Translations under genes and position numbers: made by a program
The notes under the pieces: model-generated
Seen by the model: only the letters and a program-made list of their open reading frames with translations
Databases searched by the model: none
Told to the model about the DNA's origin: nothing
In this document: one piece after another, positions 1-8,915 of the stretch
Position numbering within the stretch: position 1 is the stretch's first letter
Layout: each line of letters opens with the position of its first letter
Virus record (IMG/VR): IMGVR_UViG_3300032770_000014
Coordinates: 29,617 to 93,616 of that record
DNA length: 64,000 nucleotides
Source: a virus
Direction: 5' to 3' (one strand)

Positions 1-2
1 TA

Positions 3-1976
3 ACCGACGTGGCCTCGCCAACCGTCAATGGTACATACACGCTTGGATGGGTAGTGACTGGAAGCGCAGCCTTAGCGCCGACTGCCATCAACGCTAACAC
101 GCTGTCCGTGAGCAGCGCGTCTACCGCAACCACAGCCACGAACGCAACCAATGTAGCGACCACGACCACGAGCAGCAACACGACGTACTATTTGGCGTTG
201 CTCGCGGCGAACGCCACGGAGAATCAAGGCGTGCTGGTAGCTTCGGGTCCGACCTACAATCCTTCGACTGGCGCGTTCTCGGTTGGCGGCGGCTCATCGC
301 ATGGCATCACCATCCCGGCTGGATCAGCGGTAGCAGGTAGCTCTGGGAACGTGGTCATCTCCTCGGATGCCACTTATGGATACTTGGAAGCTAACGAGAA
401 CAACACCGGCGCATCGCGTGTTTGCACAGCGGCAAACGGCATCTGCGCCCCTGCTTCAGCGATCCCGATAGCCGATGTAGGCAGCACAGGCTTGCAAGGC
501 ACAGCGCCTATCTCGGTAGCGTCCACGGGCACGATCTCGGTAGCGGCGGCGACGACAAGCGCCTTGGGCGTAGTCGAAACGGACGCGGCGGGAACGCTCT
601 CGAACTCCAGCGGCCTGATCGCGGTAGCCAAGGTGCCTTATGCGCTGACGTTCAACAATGGCGGATCTGGAGCGGCCAGCGGTCAGACCTTCGACGGCAG
701 CGCGGCATATACGATTAGCTACAACACTCTGGGCGCGGCTCCCACGGCGAACCCGACCTTTACCGGGACACTGAATGCGGCTGCCCTTACCGCCAGCGGG
801 ACGATCACGCTTTCTGGGATTGAAGGCGTATCAACCTACTGCGTGCAGGTTAGTTCGACAGGCGTCCTGAGCAACACGGGAGCAGCGTGCGGCAGCGGCG
901 GAGGCGGCGCGGTTAACTCGGTTAGCAACTCCGATGGGAGCCTGACGATCTCACCAACTACCGGCTCCGTCGTGGCTTCGCTGAATCTTGGGAATGCGCA
1001 GACTTGGACCGCGAAACAGACCTTCGGGACCAACATCAGCATCGGCGGCGTAACACCCTCCGGCGCAACCGGCACAGGCAACGTCGTGTTCTCAGCGTCT
1101 CCGGCGCTCACTGGCACACCGACCTTCGCCAGCGGCTTTGCGGCAGCTACGGCGGGAACCGGATCAGCGGGAACCTCGACGGCTTGGCTGAGTGCCCTCT
1201 ACATTGGCAACGGAACTTACTACTCGGAAATCACGCCTGCCAGCCCTGCGGCGAATGAGAGTATCGCCATGCCGACGACAGCCACGAGCACGGACACCTT
1301 CGCAGTTCTGGGTACGCAGCAGACCTTCACGGCAGGCCCAAAATTCAGCACGGTCGCTCCCACGATTGCGATGACGAGCAATCAACTGATCACCGGGACT
1401 GGCTCGAACCTCACCACGCTGACCTTCCCCGTGCCGTCGGGCGGGGTTACGCTGACCTTCCCGATTACGAGCGAGTACATGGTCGGGGCGAACTCGGATA
1501 CGACTACGACCCACGTTCTCCATGCAACGGCTGTAGCGGGAGTCTTCAACTCCGCAGCGATTGCGGCGGGTGATCTTCCGGCTGCTGGAACTGCCACGTT
1601 AGGCGCGGTGAGCACGGGTACATCCACGAGCAGCGGTATTGCAAACTCTAGCGGCGCAATCAGCGTGGTGAACTTTGTCGCCGATGTGACATTCACAATC
1701 GCTTCGAGCACCACTATTAACGCCAACTCCTGCTCTCCGGCATCGAGCAGCAGTGGAACCTCAGTCAACATGACGGGGCTTACCTCGACGATGGCGATGA
1801 TGGTCACGCCGAACACAGACCTTACAAACATAACAGGATGGGGCAACCCCGCAGCGGGCGTGCTCTACATTACCGTCGCTCCCGGCTCTGGGGCGTTCAC
1901 TTATCACGTCTGCAACAACACGGGTTCAAACATCACGACCGGTGGCTCGGCAACCTTCAACGTGAGTGCGCGATGA
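3..1976 (+). CDS. Tail fibre-like structural protein (5' end cut by window)
   Basis: The reading frame is open to the left window edge, so the true start is probably outside; the first possible start inside is a GTG at 9. About 655 residues are visible. The sequence is extremely rich in Ser, Thr, Ala, Gly and Asn, with short beta-strand-like repeats (TATTATNATN near residue 40, then repeated TPTFTGT-type units around residues 245-260 and 360-370). This composition is typical of phage tail fibre or baseplate fibre shafts. It overlaps the next gene by 4 bases (ATGA). No enzymatic motif is seen. It could also be another virion surface fibre or a repetitive adhesin; the fibre assignment rests on composition and on its position next to spike-like and lysis genes. 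Confidence 0.6.
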   Translation, partial: TDVASPTVNGTYTLGWVVTGSAALAPTAINANTLSVSSASTATTATNATNVATTTTSSNTTYYLALLAANATENQGVLVASGPTYNPSTGAFSVGGGSSHGITIPAGSAVAGSSGNVVISSDATYGYLEANENNTGASRVCTAANGICAPASAIPIADVGSTGLQGTAPISVASTGTISVAAATTSALGVVETDAAGTLSNSSGLIAVAKVPYALTFNNGGSGAASGQTFDGSAAYTISYNTLGAAPTANPTFTGTLNAAALTASGTITLSGIEGVSTYCVQVSSTGVLSNTGAACGSGGGGAVNSVSNSDGSLTISPTTGSVVASLNLGNAQTWTAKQTFGTNISIGGVTPSGATGTGNVVFSASPALTGTPTFASGFAAATAGTGSAGTSTAWLSALYIGNGTYYSEITPASPAANESIAMPTTATSTDTFAVLGTQQTFTAGPKFSTVAPTIAMTSNQLITGTGSNLTTLTFPVPSGGVTLTFPITSEYMVGANSDTTTTHVLHATAVAGVFNSAAIAAGDLPAAGTATLGAVSTGTSTSSGIANSSGAISVVNFVADVTFTIASSTTINANSCSPASSSSGTSVNMTGLTSTMAMMVTPNTDLTNITGWGNPAAGVLYITVAPGSGAFTYHVCNNTGSNITTGGSATFNVSAR

Positions 1977-3496
1977 AAAAGATTCTCTCAATCCTGCTCC
2001 TTTTTCCGCTGCCTATATTGGCGCAGTACACGGTTCCGACGTATGTGATGGGGCCAATTTCCTTGCCCCCTCCTGCTATAACCAAGGCCATCGTCACCGC
2101 GTCCACCACGAACGCGAACTCCTACACCACCGGCTCGTTCTCGCCAGCGTCCGGCGTCCTGCTCTATGTCGAAGTGATCGCTTCGGGCACCACGGACCCC
2201 GGCACCAGCGTCACCGAATCCGCTTCGGAGACAACCTTCTCCCTGATCGGGACGGCGGTCACGGCGAGCAGCGCAAACACGCTCTATGCCTATGTGTCGA
2301 ACGGCAAGACTACTTCGACAACCTCGCGCACAGTGACATTCAACTGTCCTAATACCGCTGCGACGGGTGCTTTGGTCGGTGTCTACGCGATTACCAACAT
2401 GACGGCTCTGGGCCTAAGCGCCTTCGTACAAGAGGCAGTCGCTAACAACGTCGGCGCTTCGACAACCCCGGCGCCTGTCTTTCCTTCGGCCGTGCTAACC
2501 GCCGACCCTGTGCTGGCCTTTGTCGGCAACGCAACCAACCCCGGCGGCATCACGGCTCCCTCAAGCTGGCATACGACCGACTCCTACGGGTATGCCACAC
2601 CGACGACTGGCTTCAGCGGCTCCTATATCAACTCTGGGTTCACGGGCACGACGGTGACATGGGGCAGCACGTCCACCGCCCATGGCGACTTCGCGGTAGA
2701 GCTTACCAGCGGATCAGGGCCAGCCGCCGCGACCAAGACCTTCTACGCTGTCGATTCGATCATCACCGCAAATGGGACACCCGTGGGCACGACGGCGACT
2801 GTAGCGAACATGAATGCCGGAACCTATGGGAAACTGCATTCGTGGAGTTCAAGTTCCATAGGTGATTTCTCATTTGCTGCGAGCCAGGTTGCCCTGCCGG
2901 CCAGCGTGCCTGTGAACAGTTGCGGGACGTGGCCGCAGAACATGTCTTTGCAGAGCATAGCGTGGAACGATACAGTGACATACGCATATCCGCAAATGGA
3001 TATTTCCAGCACATCACCCGCAAAGGCCGTCTTTACTGGATACTTTAAGTTCAACACTCCGGATCAGGGCGGCAGTGGGGGTCAGATGGATCGTGTCTAC
3101 GCGGCGTTTGAAAGCGGCGATTACTGTGTGATCCAACAGCAAACAGGCACCGGAGCGGGAGCACCCTGTAGTGGTTATGGAGTTGAGATTGAAGGGAAGA
3201 ACACTGGCGCTGGCGGCACGGTACACAGCTCTGGCTGTGTGCCTATGACTCCGGGTACAGGTTATTGGTATACCTTTCTTGTGGACAGCACGGATAAGGT
3301 CTGCAAGTTACAGGTGTACGACTCGACTTTCACAACGCAGGTGGGGAGTGAACTCACGCTCACAATCTCAACAAGTGACACTCTAGGTGTGATTAAGTAC
3401 GGTAACGGCGAAGGCGCGTCCAGTTCGACCACTTCGTATTATCAGTATGGTATGGTGGATGTGACCAATGCGACCTATCCGAACATCCCGCATTAA
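1973..3496 (+). CDS. Secreted lectin-like (jelly-roll) protein
   Basis: 507 residues. The start is set at the ATG overlapping the previous stop, because the protein then opens with a clear Sec signal peptide (MKKILSILLLFPLPILAQ); a longer frame upstream is possible but loses this. Residues about 30-245 form a Ser/Thr/Gly-rich beta domain. The C-terminal half, from about residue 270, with its WYTFLVDSTDKVCKLQVYD stretch and GYFKFNT segment, resembles a concanavalin/LamG-type jelly-roll used for glycan binding. A cleavable signal is odd for a tail component, since tails assemble in the cytoplasm. It may instead be exported to the host surface. The fold is inferred from pattern only. Confidence 0.55.
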   Translation: MKKILSILLLFPLPILAQYTVPTYVMGPISLPPPAITKAIVTASTTNANSYTTGSFSPASGVLLYVEVIASGTTDPGTSVTESASETTFSLIGTAVTASSANTLYAYVSNGKTTSTTSRTVTFNCPNTAATGALVGVYAITNMTALGLSAFVQEAVANNVGASTTPAPVFPSAVLTADPVLAFVGNATNPGGITAPSSWHTTDSYGYATPTTGFSGSYINSGFTGTTVTWGSTSTAHGDFAVELTSGSGPAAATKTFYAVDSIITANGTPVGTTATVANMNAGTYGKLHSWSSSSIGDFSFAASQVALPASVPVNSCGTWPQNMSLQSIAWNDTVTYAYPQMDISSTSPAKAVFTGYFKFNTPDQGGSGGQMDRVYAAFESGDYCVIQQQTGTGAGAPCSGYGVEIEGKNTGAGGTVHSSGCVPMTPGTGYWYTFLVDSTDKVCKLQVYDSTFTTQVGSELTLTISTSDTLGVIKYGNGEGASSSTTSYYQYGMVDVTNATYPNIPH

Positions 3497-3497
3497 C

Positions 3498-5555
3498 ATG
3501 AAAAGCCTCGCTCTCATCCCGTTCCTCTTCGCTTCGCTCGCCTTTGGGCAGGCATGGTCCGGAATCCTCGCTACTTCTCGCGCGATGGACTGGACCACGG
3601 CCGGCGCAGGAACAATCCCTACCCGCACAACCTACTGCACGACGACTGCCTGCACGACGCTATGCGGTACCCCGCAATCTGACAACACCTGTCACGGCGG
3701 AACGGTCACGGCGACGACGATCACGAACGCGGTCAACTCGGCCAGTAGCGGCCAAGTCGTGCGTATTCCCGACGGATCGTTCACCGTTGCGGGGTTCAAG
3801 ATCGGGGTCAGCAACATCTCACTGCGGGGTGCAGGTCCGAACAAGACTTTCCTTGTCCTCTCTGGCAGCGGCTACAACTGCAACGGTCCTGATGCGGCGA
3901 TCTGCGTCTGGAACGGTGACGGTAGTTGGTGGGGAGGGCCGGACAATGGCCCAGTGAGTTGGACGGCGAGCAGCTATGCTCAAGGCACCACAACCATCAC
4001 CCTTGCCAGCCACGCGAACCTGAAAGTCGGAACGCTGCTCACGCTGATTCAGGAGGACGACACGTCAAACTCCGGTACCGGCTGGCTGGACTGCGGAGCC
4101 GAAGCGACGTGGTGCTCGCAGCAGGGCGCATCGAACAGCCAATGGGTCACTTACTACTATTCAGGGAATGGAGCGACCGAGGCCGAGAACGTGACAGTGA
4201 CCGCCTGCGGTACCTCGACCTACGGCGCATCCTGCAGCAGCAACACTGTGACCTTTACGCCGGGTCTGCGAGCGCCTAACTGGACTTCGAGCAAGACGCC
4301 GGAAGCGACTTGGCCGAGCAGTCTTCCGCTGACAGGTGTCGGCCTTGAAAGTTTCTCCATGGATTGCTCTGGCGCGACTGTGGATTGCGTGCAGTTCGAG
4401 GGCGATACGGCAAGTTGGGCCGAGTACCTGCGGACTAACTCGATCGGCTCCCTTCATTACGCCTTGGACATGTCCTCGCACATCACCGTTTTTTCGAGCT
4501 ACATGTACGGCGGTTCGGGATCTTCGGAAGCCTATGGCGTGGACAGCGAGAACGGGAGCGCGGACAACCTCGCTCTGAATAACATCTGCAACCACAATGC
4601 GAACTGCATGGCGGCGGAAGGGGGCGACTCCGGCACAGTCTTTGCCTACAACTACTCAGTCGATGACTACTTTGGGCCGGGGCAATACCAGCAGGGACCG
4701 TTCACGCACTCGGCCGGGAACCACATGGAACTCTGGGAAGGCAACGACTTTCCCGACATCCAGAACGACATCATCCACGGGCCGAGCAATGCCGGCACAG
4801 TCTACCGCAACCACCTGACGGGCCTCGACCCGATTACCAGCGCGAACAACGGCGGCGACGGGCCAAAGACCATCGGGACGACTGCCCTCAACATCGGGGC
4901 CACAAATCGCTACTACAACGTCGTCGCCAACGTTCTCGGTACCTTAACGCACCACACTCTCTATCAGGACTCTGCGCCGAGCACGTCCGCCTGCACGCTC
5001 ACGAACGAATGGACTTCAGTCTTCCCGGTCTACCTGCTTGGCTATTCGGACCAGTGGGGCGGGGCGTTCACTTCAGGTTGCGGTCTGGGAAGTCCAAATA
5101 TCAACAACGACCTTGCGGTAGGCACCACCCTGATGCGGTGGGGGAACTACGATACTGTGACCGGGACGATCAGGGAATGCTCTGCCGCGTCGCCCTGCTC
5201 CGGCGTGGACGAGGCGGGGGACGGCGCGAACACCTACCCGGCCCTCAGCAGCCCTGCCACGAGCTTTCCGGCGAGCTTCTTTCTCTCGGCCGAGCCTTCG
5301 TGGTGGGTGTTTCCATCGGGAACCGCGGCGCCGTGGCCCGGAACCGGCCCGGACGTGACCGGCGGGGATATCTCAGGGACCGGCGGGCACGCCAACCTCA
5401 ACCCGGCAGCCAACTGCTACCTGAACGTCATGGGCGGATCGACAACAGGGTCTAGCGGCTGGCTCACGTTCAATCCAAGCGCGTGCTATCCGACGAGTCC
5501 GGCTGCGCCGACAGGATTGACGGCGGTAATTATGACAGGAGTGAGCGCACAATGA
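3498..5555 (+). CDS. Secreted beta-helix (pectate-lyase-like) spike protein
   Basis: 685 residues. It starts at the ATG one base after the previous stop, giving the signal peptide MKSLALIPFLFASLAFGQ. Residues about 75-125 contain the classic entry to a right-handed beta-helix (VRIPDGSFTVAG, then ISLRGAGPNKTFL), as in pectate lyases and phage tailspikes that cut host polysaccharide. Later Asn/His-rich rungs (NNICNHNANCM, NHMELWEGNDF) fit helix coils. Many paired cysteines suggest folding in an oxidising compartment, which agrees with the export signal. The catalytic residues cannot be assigned by eye. It could be a depolymerase displayed on or released from the cell, or a virion spike with an unusual N-terminus. 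It overlaps the next gene by 4 bases. Confidence 0.6.
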   Translation: MKSLALIPFLFASLAFGQAWSGILATSRAMDWTTAGAGTIPTRTTYCTTTACTTLCGTPQSDNTCHGGTVTATTITNAVNSASSGQVVRIPDGSFTVAGFKIGVSNISLRGAGPNKTFLVLSGSGYNCNGPDAAICVWNGDGSWWGGPDNGPVSWTASSYAQGTTTITLASHANLKVGTLLTLIQEDDTSNSGTGWLDCGAEATWCSQQGASNSQWVTYYYSGNGATEAENVTVTACGTSTYGASCSSNTVTFTPGLRAPNWTSSKTPEATWPSSLPLTGVGLESFSMDCSGATVDCVQFEGDTASWAEYLRTNSIGSLHYALDMSSHITVFSSYMYGGSGSSEAYGVDSENGSADNLALNNICNHNANCMAAEGGDSGTVFAYNYSVDDYFGPGQYQQGPFTHSAGNHMELWEGNDFPDIQNDIIHGPSNAGTVYRNHLTGLDPITSANNGGDGPKTIGTTALNIGATNRYYNVVANVLGTLTHHTLYQDSAPSTSACTLTNEWTSVFPVYLLGYSDQWGGAFTSGCGLGSPNINNDLAVGTTLMRWGNYDTVTGTIRECSAASPCSGVDEAGDGANTYPALSSPATSFPASFFLSAEPSWWVFPSGTAAPWPGTGPDVTGGDISGTGGHANLNPAANCYLNVMGGSTTGSSGWLTFNPSACYPTSPAAPTGLTAVIMTGVSAQ

Positions 5556-6157
5556 AGACTATCATCGCAATCGCGCTCTGTCTTGGTTCGCTCGCATGGG
5601 GCCAGCGCAACGAGCTTGGCGTCTACGCGACCGGCAACCTCAACCCGCAGTACATCGTGAACCTTGAGCACGGGGCTAACCCGATCCTGGGCAGCAACAA
5701 GTCCACATGGGGCTACGGCTTCAGCTATGACCGCTTCTGGGGGAACTTCGGCGCTGGCTTCCTCTACGAGCAGAACCCGAAGTCAGACGGCAAGCTGGTG
5801 GTGCCAGACGGTTGCTGTTCGCTCTTGCAGGCCAAGACCTATATCTGGCCGCTCGATCGATGGGACTTGGCGGCGCTCGCCACGTACCGGATGCCCGTCG
5901 GGAAAAGCCGCTGGACCGTCTTCGCGCAGGCAGGACCGGGGTGGGTCATCACCAATGGCGGGTCGAACTCTGGGGTCAGTGAAGACTTTGCACTGGTATC
6001 CGGCCTGGGCGTGGACTACCGGATTCGTAGTCGGTGGAAGCTCCGGGCGGGTGAGACGTTCCTGAACACGCATCAGGGATGTTATGGCGATCCAACGTGC
6101 TCTGAAACATGGAGCCTGATTCAAGACTTGCGAGTAGGGGTTGTGACCACTTTCTGA
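5552..6157 (+). CDS. Outer-membrane beta-barrel-like protein with signal peptide
   Basis: 201 residues beginning MKTIIAIALCLGSLAWGQ (Sec signal). The mature part alternates hydrophobic and polar residues with aromatic girdles (WGYGFSYDRFWGNFGAGFLYEQ near residues 50-75; WTVFAQAGPGWVI near 125; DLRVGVVTTF at the end). It ends in Phe, matching the C-terminal beta-signal read by the BAM machinery of diderm bacteria. I infer an eight-strand-type outer-membrane barrel made by the phage in the infected cell. Phage-encoded barrels are rare; a role in receptor masking (superinfection exclusion) or envelope change is possible but not shown by the sequence. ATGA overlap with the spike-like gene suggests co-translation. 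Confidence 0.5.
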   Translation: MKTIIAIALCLGSLAWGQRNELGVYATGNLNPQYIVNLEHGANPILGSNKSTWGYGFSYDRFWGNFGAGFLYEQNPKSDGKLVVPDGCCSLLQAKTYIWPLDRWDLAALATYRMPVGKSRWTVFAQAGPGWVITNGGSNSGVSEDFALVSGLGVDYRIRSRWKLRAGETFLNTHQGCYGDPTCSETWSLIQDLRVGVVTTF

Positions 6158-6167
6158 GAGGTGCTAG

Positions 6168-6428
6168 GTGGCTGAAAATGAGGTTGAGTGTCCAAAGCAG
6201 GAAGGATGTCCACTTGGACTCACCGGAGGCAAGGTTGCCCTCATGGAGGAGCATGTGAGTAAACTGATGAAGACCGTCTATGGAGATGGCAACGGCAACG
6301 AAGGACTACAGCCGCTCGCACAACGCCGCGAGGCTCAGATGGCTCTCCTGCTCTACGTCTTTGGACCATCCAGCATCCTTGGCCTGATATTTGCTTTCAT
6401 CACTCTGATTTTGCAAGCAAGACACTAA
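6168..6428 (+). CDS. Small membrane protein, holin-like
   Basis: 86 residues, GTG start preceded by GAGAGGTG. A hydrophilic N-terminal helix carries a VYGDGNGNEGLQPLAQR motif seen in short phage membrane proteins of lysis cassettes. One strong transmembrane segment lies near residues 60-82 and the tail is RH. The layout (soluble amphipathic helix, then one C-terminal membrane helix) resembles XhlA/class III-type holin accessories. It sits among lysis candidates. Function is inferred from layout and position only. Confidence 0.5.
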   Translation: MAENEVECPKQEGCPLGLTGGKVALMEEHVSKLMKTVYGDGNGNEGLQPLAQRREAQMALLLYVFGPSSILGLIFAFITLILQARH

Positions 6429-6437
6429 GGAGAATCT

Positions 6438-6953
6438 ATGAAAAACCGTATCTACGCAGCCCTCGCCTCGCTCTTGGCGCTGACCATCGTCGCCGGGTGC
6501 CGCGCACAGCAGCCGCCCTCGCCCACGGCTTACACCTGTCCCACGGCTGTCAGCGGTGGGACCACCTACACGGAGATCAACCCGCCAGCCAGCAACCTCG
6601 TAGCGGCCTCAATTACCACCACCAGCTACAAGTGGACCCCCTCCACAGTAGGCCCGTATTGCGCCATAGTCCAGGCGTGGGGGCTTCCTGCCGGGGCGAC
6701 GGTCTATCAGGTCAGTTCGCCATCAAACGTCGTCCAGATCACGAATACGGCGACTGACCCGGTAATCGACTTCAGTTGGACAGCCCCCGCCACGAACGGC
6801 ACCTACTCGTCCTACACGTACATCCTGAGCTATGCGGCGGCGACGGCAGTAACGACGGTCCCGACGGCTCCAGCCTTGGCAACACCGACCATCAGCACGT
6901 CCATGGTGGAGAGCCCGCAAATAATTCTCTCCGCCAGCCTTGGAAAGCGGTAA
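6438..6953 (+). CDS. Predicted lipoprotein with fibronectin-like domain
   Basis: 171 residues with an AAGGAG ribosome site. The N-terminus has a lipoprotein signal (basic MKNR, hydrophobic core, lipobox VAGC at about residues 18-21), so the Cys should be acylated and the protein anchored to a host membrane. Residues about 95-155 (FSWTAPATNGTYSSYTYILSY) look like a fibronectin type III or similar beta-sandwich. Known phage lipoproteins include superinfection-exclusion factors and o-spanins; this one is larger and sandwich-like, so the role stays open. Confidence 0.55.
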   Translation: MKNRIYAALASLLALTIVAGCRAQQPPSPTAYTCPTAVSGGTTYTEINPPASNLVAASITTTSYKWTPSTVGPYCAIVQAWGLPAGATVYQVSSPSNVVQITNTATDPVIDFSWTAPATNGTYSSYTYILSYAAATAVTTVPTAPALATPTISTSMVESPQIILSASLGKR

Positions 6954-6975
6954 ACTCTAACTCGAAAGGATTGCT

Positions 6976-7182
6976 ATGAACTGGAGTGATCTTCTCAGCA
7001 ACAAGTATTTCACCGCAATCGAGGCTGCGGTCGCTGCGTTCCTTGTGACGTTCTTCTACAACTGGTGGACCGCTGGCGCAGCGTGGCCGATCAACTGGCA
7101 TTCGCTGGTCACGGGCGTAGTCGGGGCGGTGATCCTCGCCGTCTATAACCTGTACAAGCAGTCGCCGACAGCGAAGCCATGA
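6976..7182 (+). CDS. Holin-like small membrane protein
   Basis: 68 residues, preceded by AAAGGA. Two hydrophobic segments (about residues 14-30 and 42-60) are separated by a short Trp-rich loop, with a short charged tail (KQSPTAKP). Size, two-helix topology and position just upstream of the peptidase-like and muramidase-like genes fit a class II holin, which would open the inner membrane for endolysin release. Its stop overlaps the next start. Confidence 0.5.
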   Translation: MNWSDLLSNKYFTAIEAAVAAFLVTFFYNWWTAGAAWPINWHSLVTGVVGAVILAVYNLYKQSPTAKP

Positions 7183-7358
7183 GCACCCCTATCAACTTTG
7201 GCGCAGCCTTGCAGCAGCTCTCTGACGATCTGCACCAGTTCTTCGTGAAGGCCAACACGGCGCTCGATACGGTCAACTTAGTGCTCAACGAGGCTGTGCA
7301 GGTGGAGAAGGACGCTGACGACAAGATCATCTCAATCCACTGGCGCTGGCCGTTTTAG
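7179..7358 (+). CDS. Small helical protein in lysis cluster
   Basis: 59 residues, starting at an ATG that overlaps the stop of the holin-like gene (ATGAG) and ending in a TAG 10 bases before the next gene, with GGAGAG after its stop serving that gene. The sequence is a single amphipathic helix (residues about 8-50) with the tail IHWRWPF. No membrane segment and no recognised family. The tight fit between neighbours supports that it is real. Confidence 0.5.
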   Translation: MSTPINFGAALQQLSDDLHQFFVKANTALDTVNLVLNEAVQVEKDADDKIISIHWRWPF

Positions 7359-7368
7359 GAGAGAATCA

Positions 7369-8157
7369 ATGGCATTCGACATCTTCAAAGGCGGCAAGCT
7401 CGCGCCAGTTCACCTGCCGTGGCACGTCGCCCTCAGTGACCACCTTGACGCCGCCGCCAGTTGGCCCCCAGTCCCGCCGCAGGGATGGGAATACGCCGTA
7501 CCCCAGTCCGAGATGAGTGTGCTCGGCAACGACCAGTATGGATGCTGCGCCGAGTCCGGAGCGTGCGGCCTAGCGCAGATACAAAGCTGCAACGCTAATC
7601 CCACTGACCCCTTCGTTCCCACGACCGCCGAGGCGCTGGCGCTCTACACTGCCGTCACCGGGTTCAACCCGAACGATCCGAACAGCGACCAAGGGACAGT
7701 CTTAACCGACCTGCTCACCTACTGGCAGAACACCGGCTTCGAGTTGACTACCCGCTCCGGCAAGACGCGCCTAAGCCAGATCGTCGGGTGGGCCTCGCTC
7801 GACATTTCCAGCTTCGCGCTGCTGCGGTGGGCCGCGTACACGTTCGGCGGCTCCTACCTTGGCATCCAGTGCCCACAGAAGTGCGAGACGGACACAACCA
7901 ACTGGAACTTCGGTCCTGGTCTGCCTATCGCTGGCGGTCACTGCATTGTGCAAGCGGGCGAGGGCGCAGCTGGCGGCAAGATGCGCACGTGGGGTCTGTT
8001 CATTCCCGCATCGGCTGGCTTTATGGGCGCGTACATCGACGAGGCCTATATCATTTGCTCAAAAGACTGGGTTAATAATCAAGATAAGAGTCCGTCAGGC
8101 TTAAATCTGGATAGCCTTCTTGCAGCAATGAAACTAGCGGGATCGAGTTCACAATGA
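7369..8157 (+). CDS. Papain-like cysteine peptidase-like protein, 3' end replaced
   Basis: 262 residues. The segment LGNDQYGCCAESGACGLAQ (residues 52-70) matches the start of papain-like or C39-like folds with a catalytic Cys (C60, less likely C59). GGHCIVQAG supplies the expected His (H191) and TWG follows at 207-209. I infer a cysteine hydrolase, plausible as a lysis or peptidoglycan-processing enzyme given its neighbours, but it could be an inactive fold. From about base 8047 (residue 227 onward) the codons become AT-rich, unlike the rest. The final residues SPSGLNLDSLLAAMKLA closely resemble the C-terminus of the downstream endonuclease, so this 3' end appears to have been imported with that element. 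ATGA overlap with it. Confidence 0.6.
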   Translation: MAFDIFKGGKLAPVHLPWHVALSDHLDAAASWPPVPPQGWEYAVPQSEMSVLGNDQYGCCAESGACGLAQIQSCNANPTDPFVPTTAEALALYTAVTGFNPNDPNSDQGTVLTDLLTYWQNTGFELTTRSGKTRLSQIVGWASLDISSFALLRWAAYTFGGSYLGIQCPQKCETDTTNWNFGPGLPIAGGHCIVQAGEGAAGGKMRTWGLFIPASAGFMGAYIDEAYIICSKDWVNNQDKSPSGLNLDSLLAAMKLAGSSSQ

Positions 8158-8900
8158 GTAGAGCGAAAATTCATTCCGGCGTTTGCCTTGCCTGTTGTTG
8201 CTCTTTCCCATCCGAGAGAACCAAGACACAATTTTGTAGTCGAAGCTGTGCATCGAAGGCTACGCAGCGTATGCGCAAGGAACGCGGAGACTTTAAAAAC
8301 AAAATCTTGGATCATGTAATTCTTCGCGCAGTGAATTTAATTAACTCAGGTATGACTTGGAAGAACGCGGCCAAAGCTATAGGGTTGGACCATACGACCT
8401 TGCGCAAAAGAGTTAGACTCCTTGGTTGTCCTGTTCGCCGTGGACTCCGTGGCAGCAGACTACCAAGGACTTTGAATGTTCCCACCGATGACGCTACTCT
8501 AGCCTATATTGCAGCGATGATTGATGGAGAGGGATCAGTCCAAATGTGTAGGGGGAAACGGCTCTCGCTTTGCGTCTACATTTACAACACTAGTCTTGAT
8601 TTGATGAAATGGCTTGCTTTGGTTGGCGGCGTGTATGTGCCTCGGCACACGTTGCCGCATCGTAAGCAGGGCTATGAGTGGCGAGTAAAAGGCAGGGAAG
8701 ACGCCCTTGCTTTGCTCATGGCCGTTGAGCCTTTCATGATTATTAAAAAGAAACAGGCCCACGAAGCTATTGAATTTTTGCAAAGGGAAATCGGAAAGAA
8801 CTATTTCAACGCGCAAAACGTATCACCAACGGGCTTGAATCTCAACAGCCTTGTCGCCGCCATGCAAGCGGCCAAGCGCAACAGACCACCTGCAATTTGA
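8154..8900 (+). CDS. LAGLIDADG homing endonuclease carrying a captured gene 3' end
   Basis: 248 residues. An N-terminal zinc-binding segment (CLACCCSF, then CSRSCAS) and a helix-turn-helix (MTWKNAAKAIGLDHTTLRKRV) precede a LAGLIDADG-type motif (YIAAMIDGEGSV, about residues 119-130). Single-motif enzymes of this type normally act as dimers and make a staggered cut that drives copying into empty alleles. Codons are AT-rich up to about residue 222. The last 25 residues (SPTGLNLNSLVAAMQAAKRNRP...) are GC-rich and resemble the C-terminus of the upstream protein, so they look like the original 3' end of that gene now fused to the endonuclease. The downstream gene's ribosome site (AAAAGGAG) follows directly. 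Confidence 0.75.
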   Translation: MSRAKIHSGVCLACCCSFPSERTKTQFCSRSCASKATQRMRKERGDFKNKILDHVILRAVNLINSGMTWKNAAKAIGLDHTTLRKRVRLLGCPVRRGLRGSRLPRTLNVPTDDATLAYIAAMIDGEGSVQMCRGKRLSLCVYIYNTSLDLMKWLALVGGVYVPRHTLPHRKQGYEWRVKGREDALALLMAVEPFMIIKKKQAHEAIEFLQREIGKNYFNAQNVSPTGLNLNSLVAAMQAAKRNRPPAI

Positions 8901-8915
8901 AAAGGAGCTAACCAC

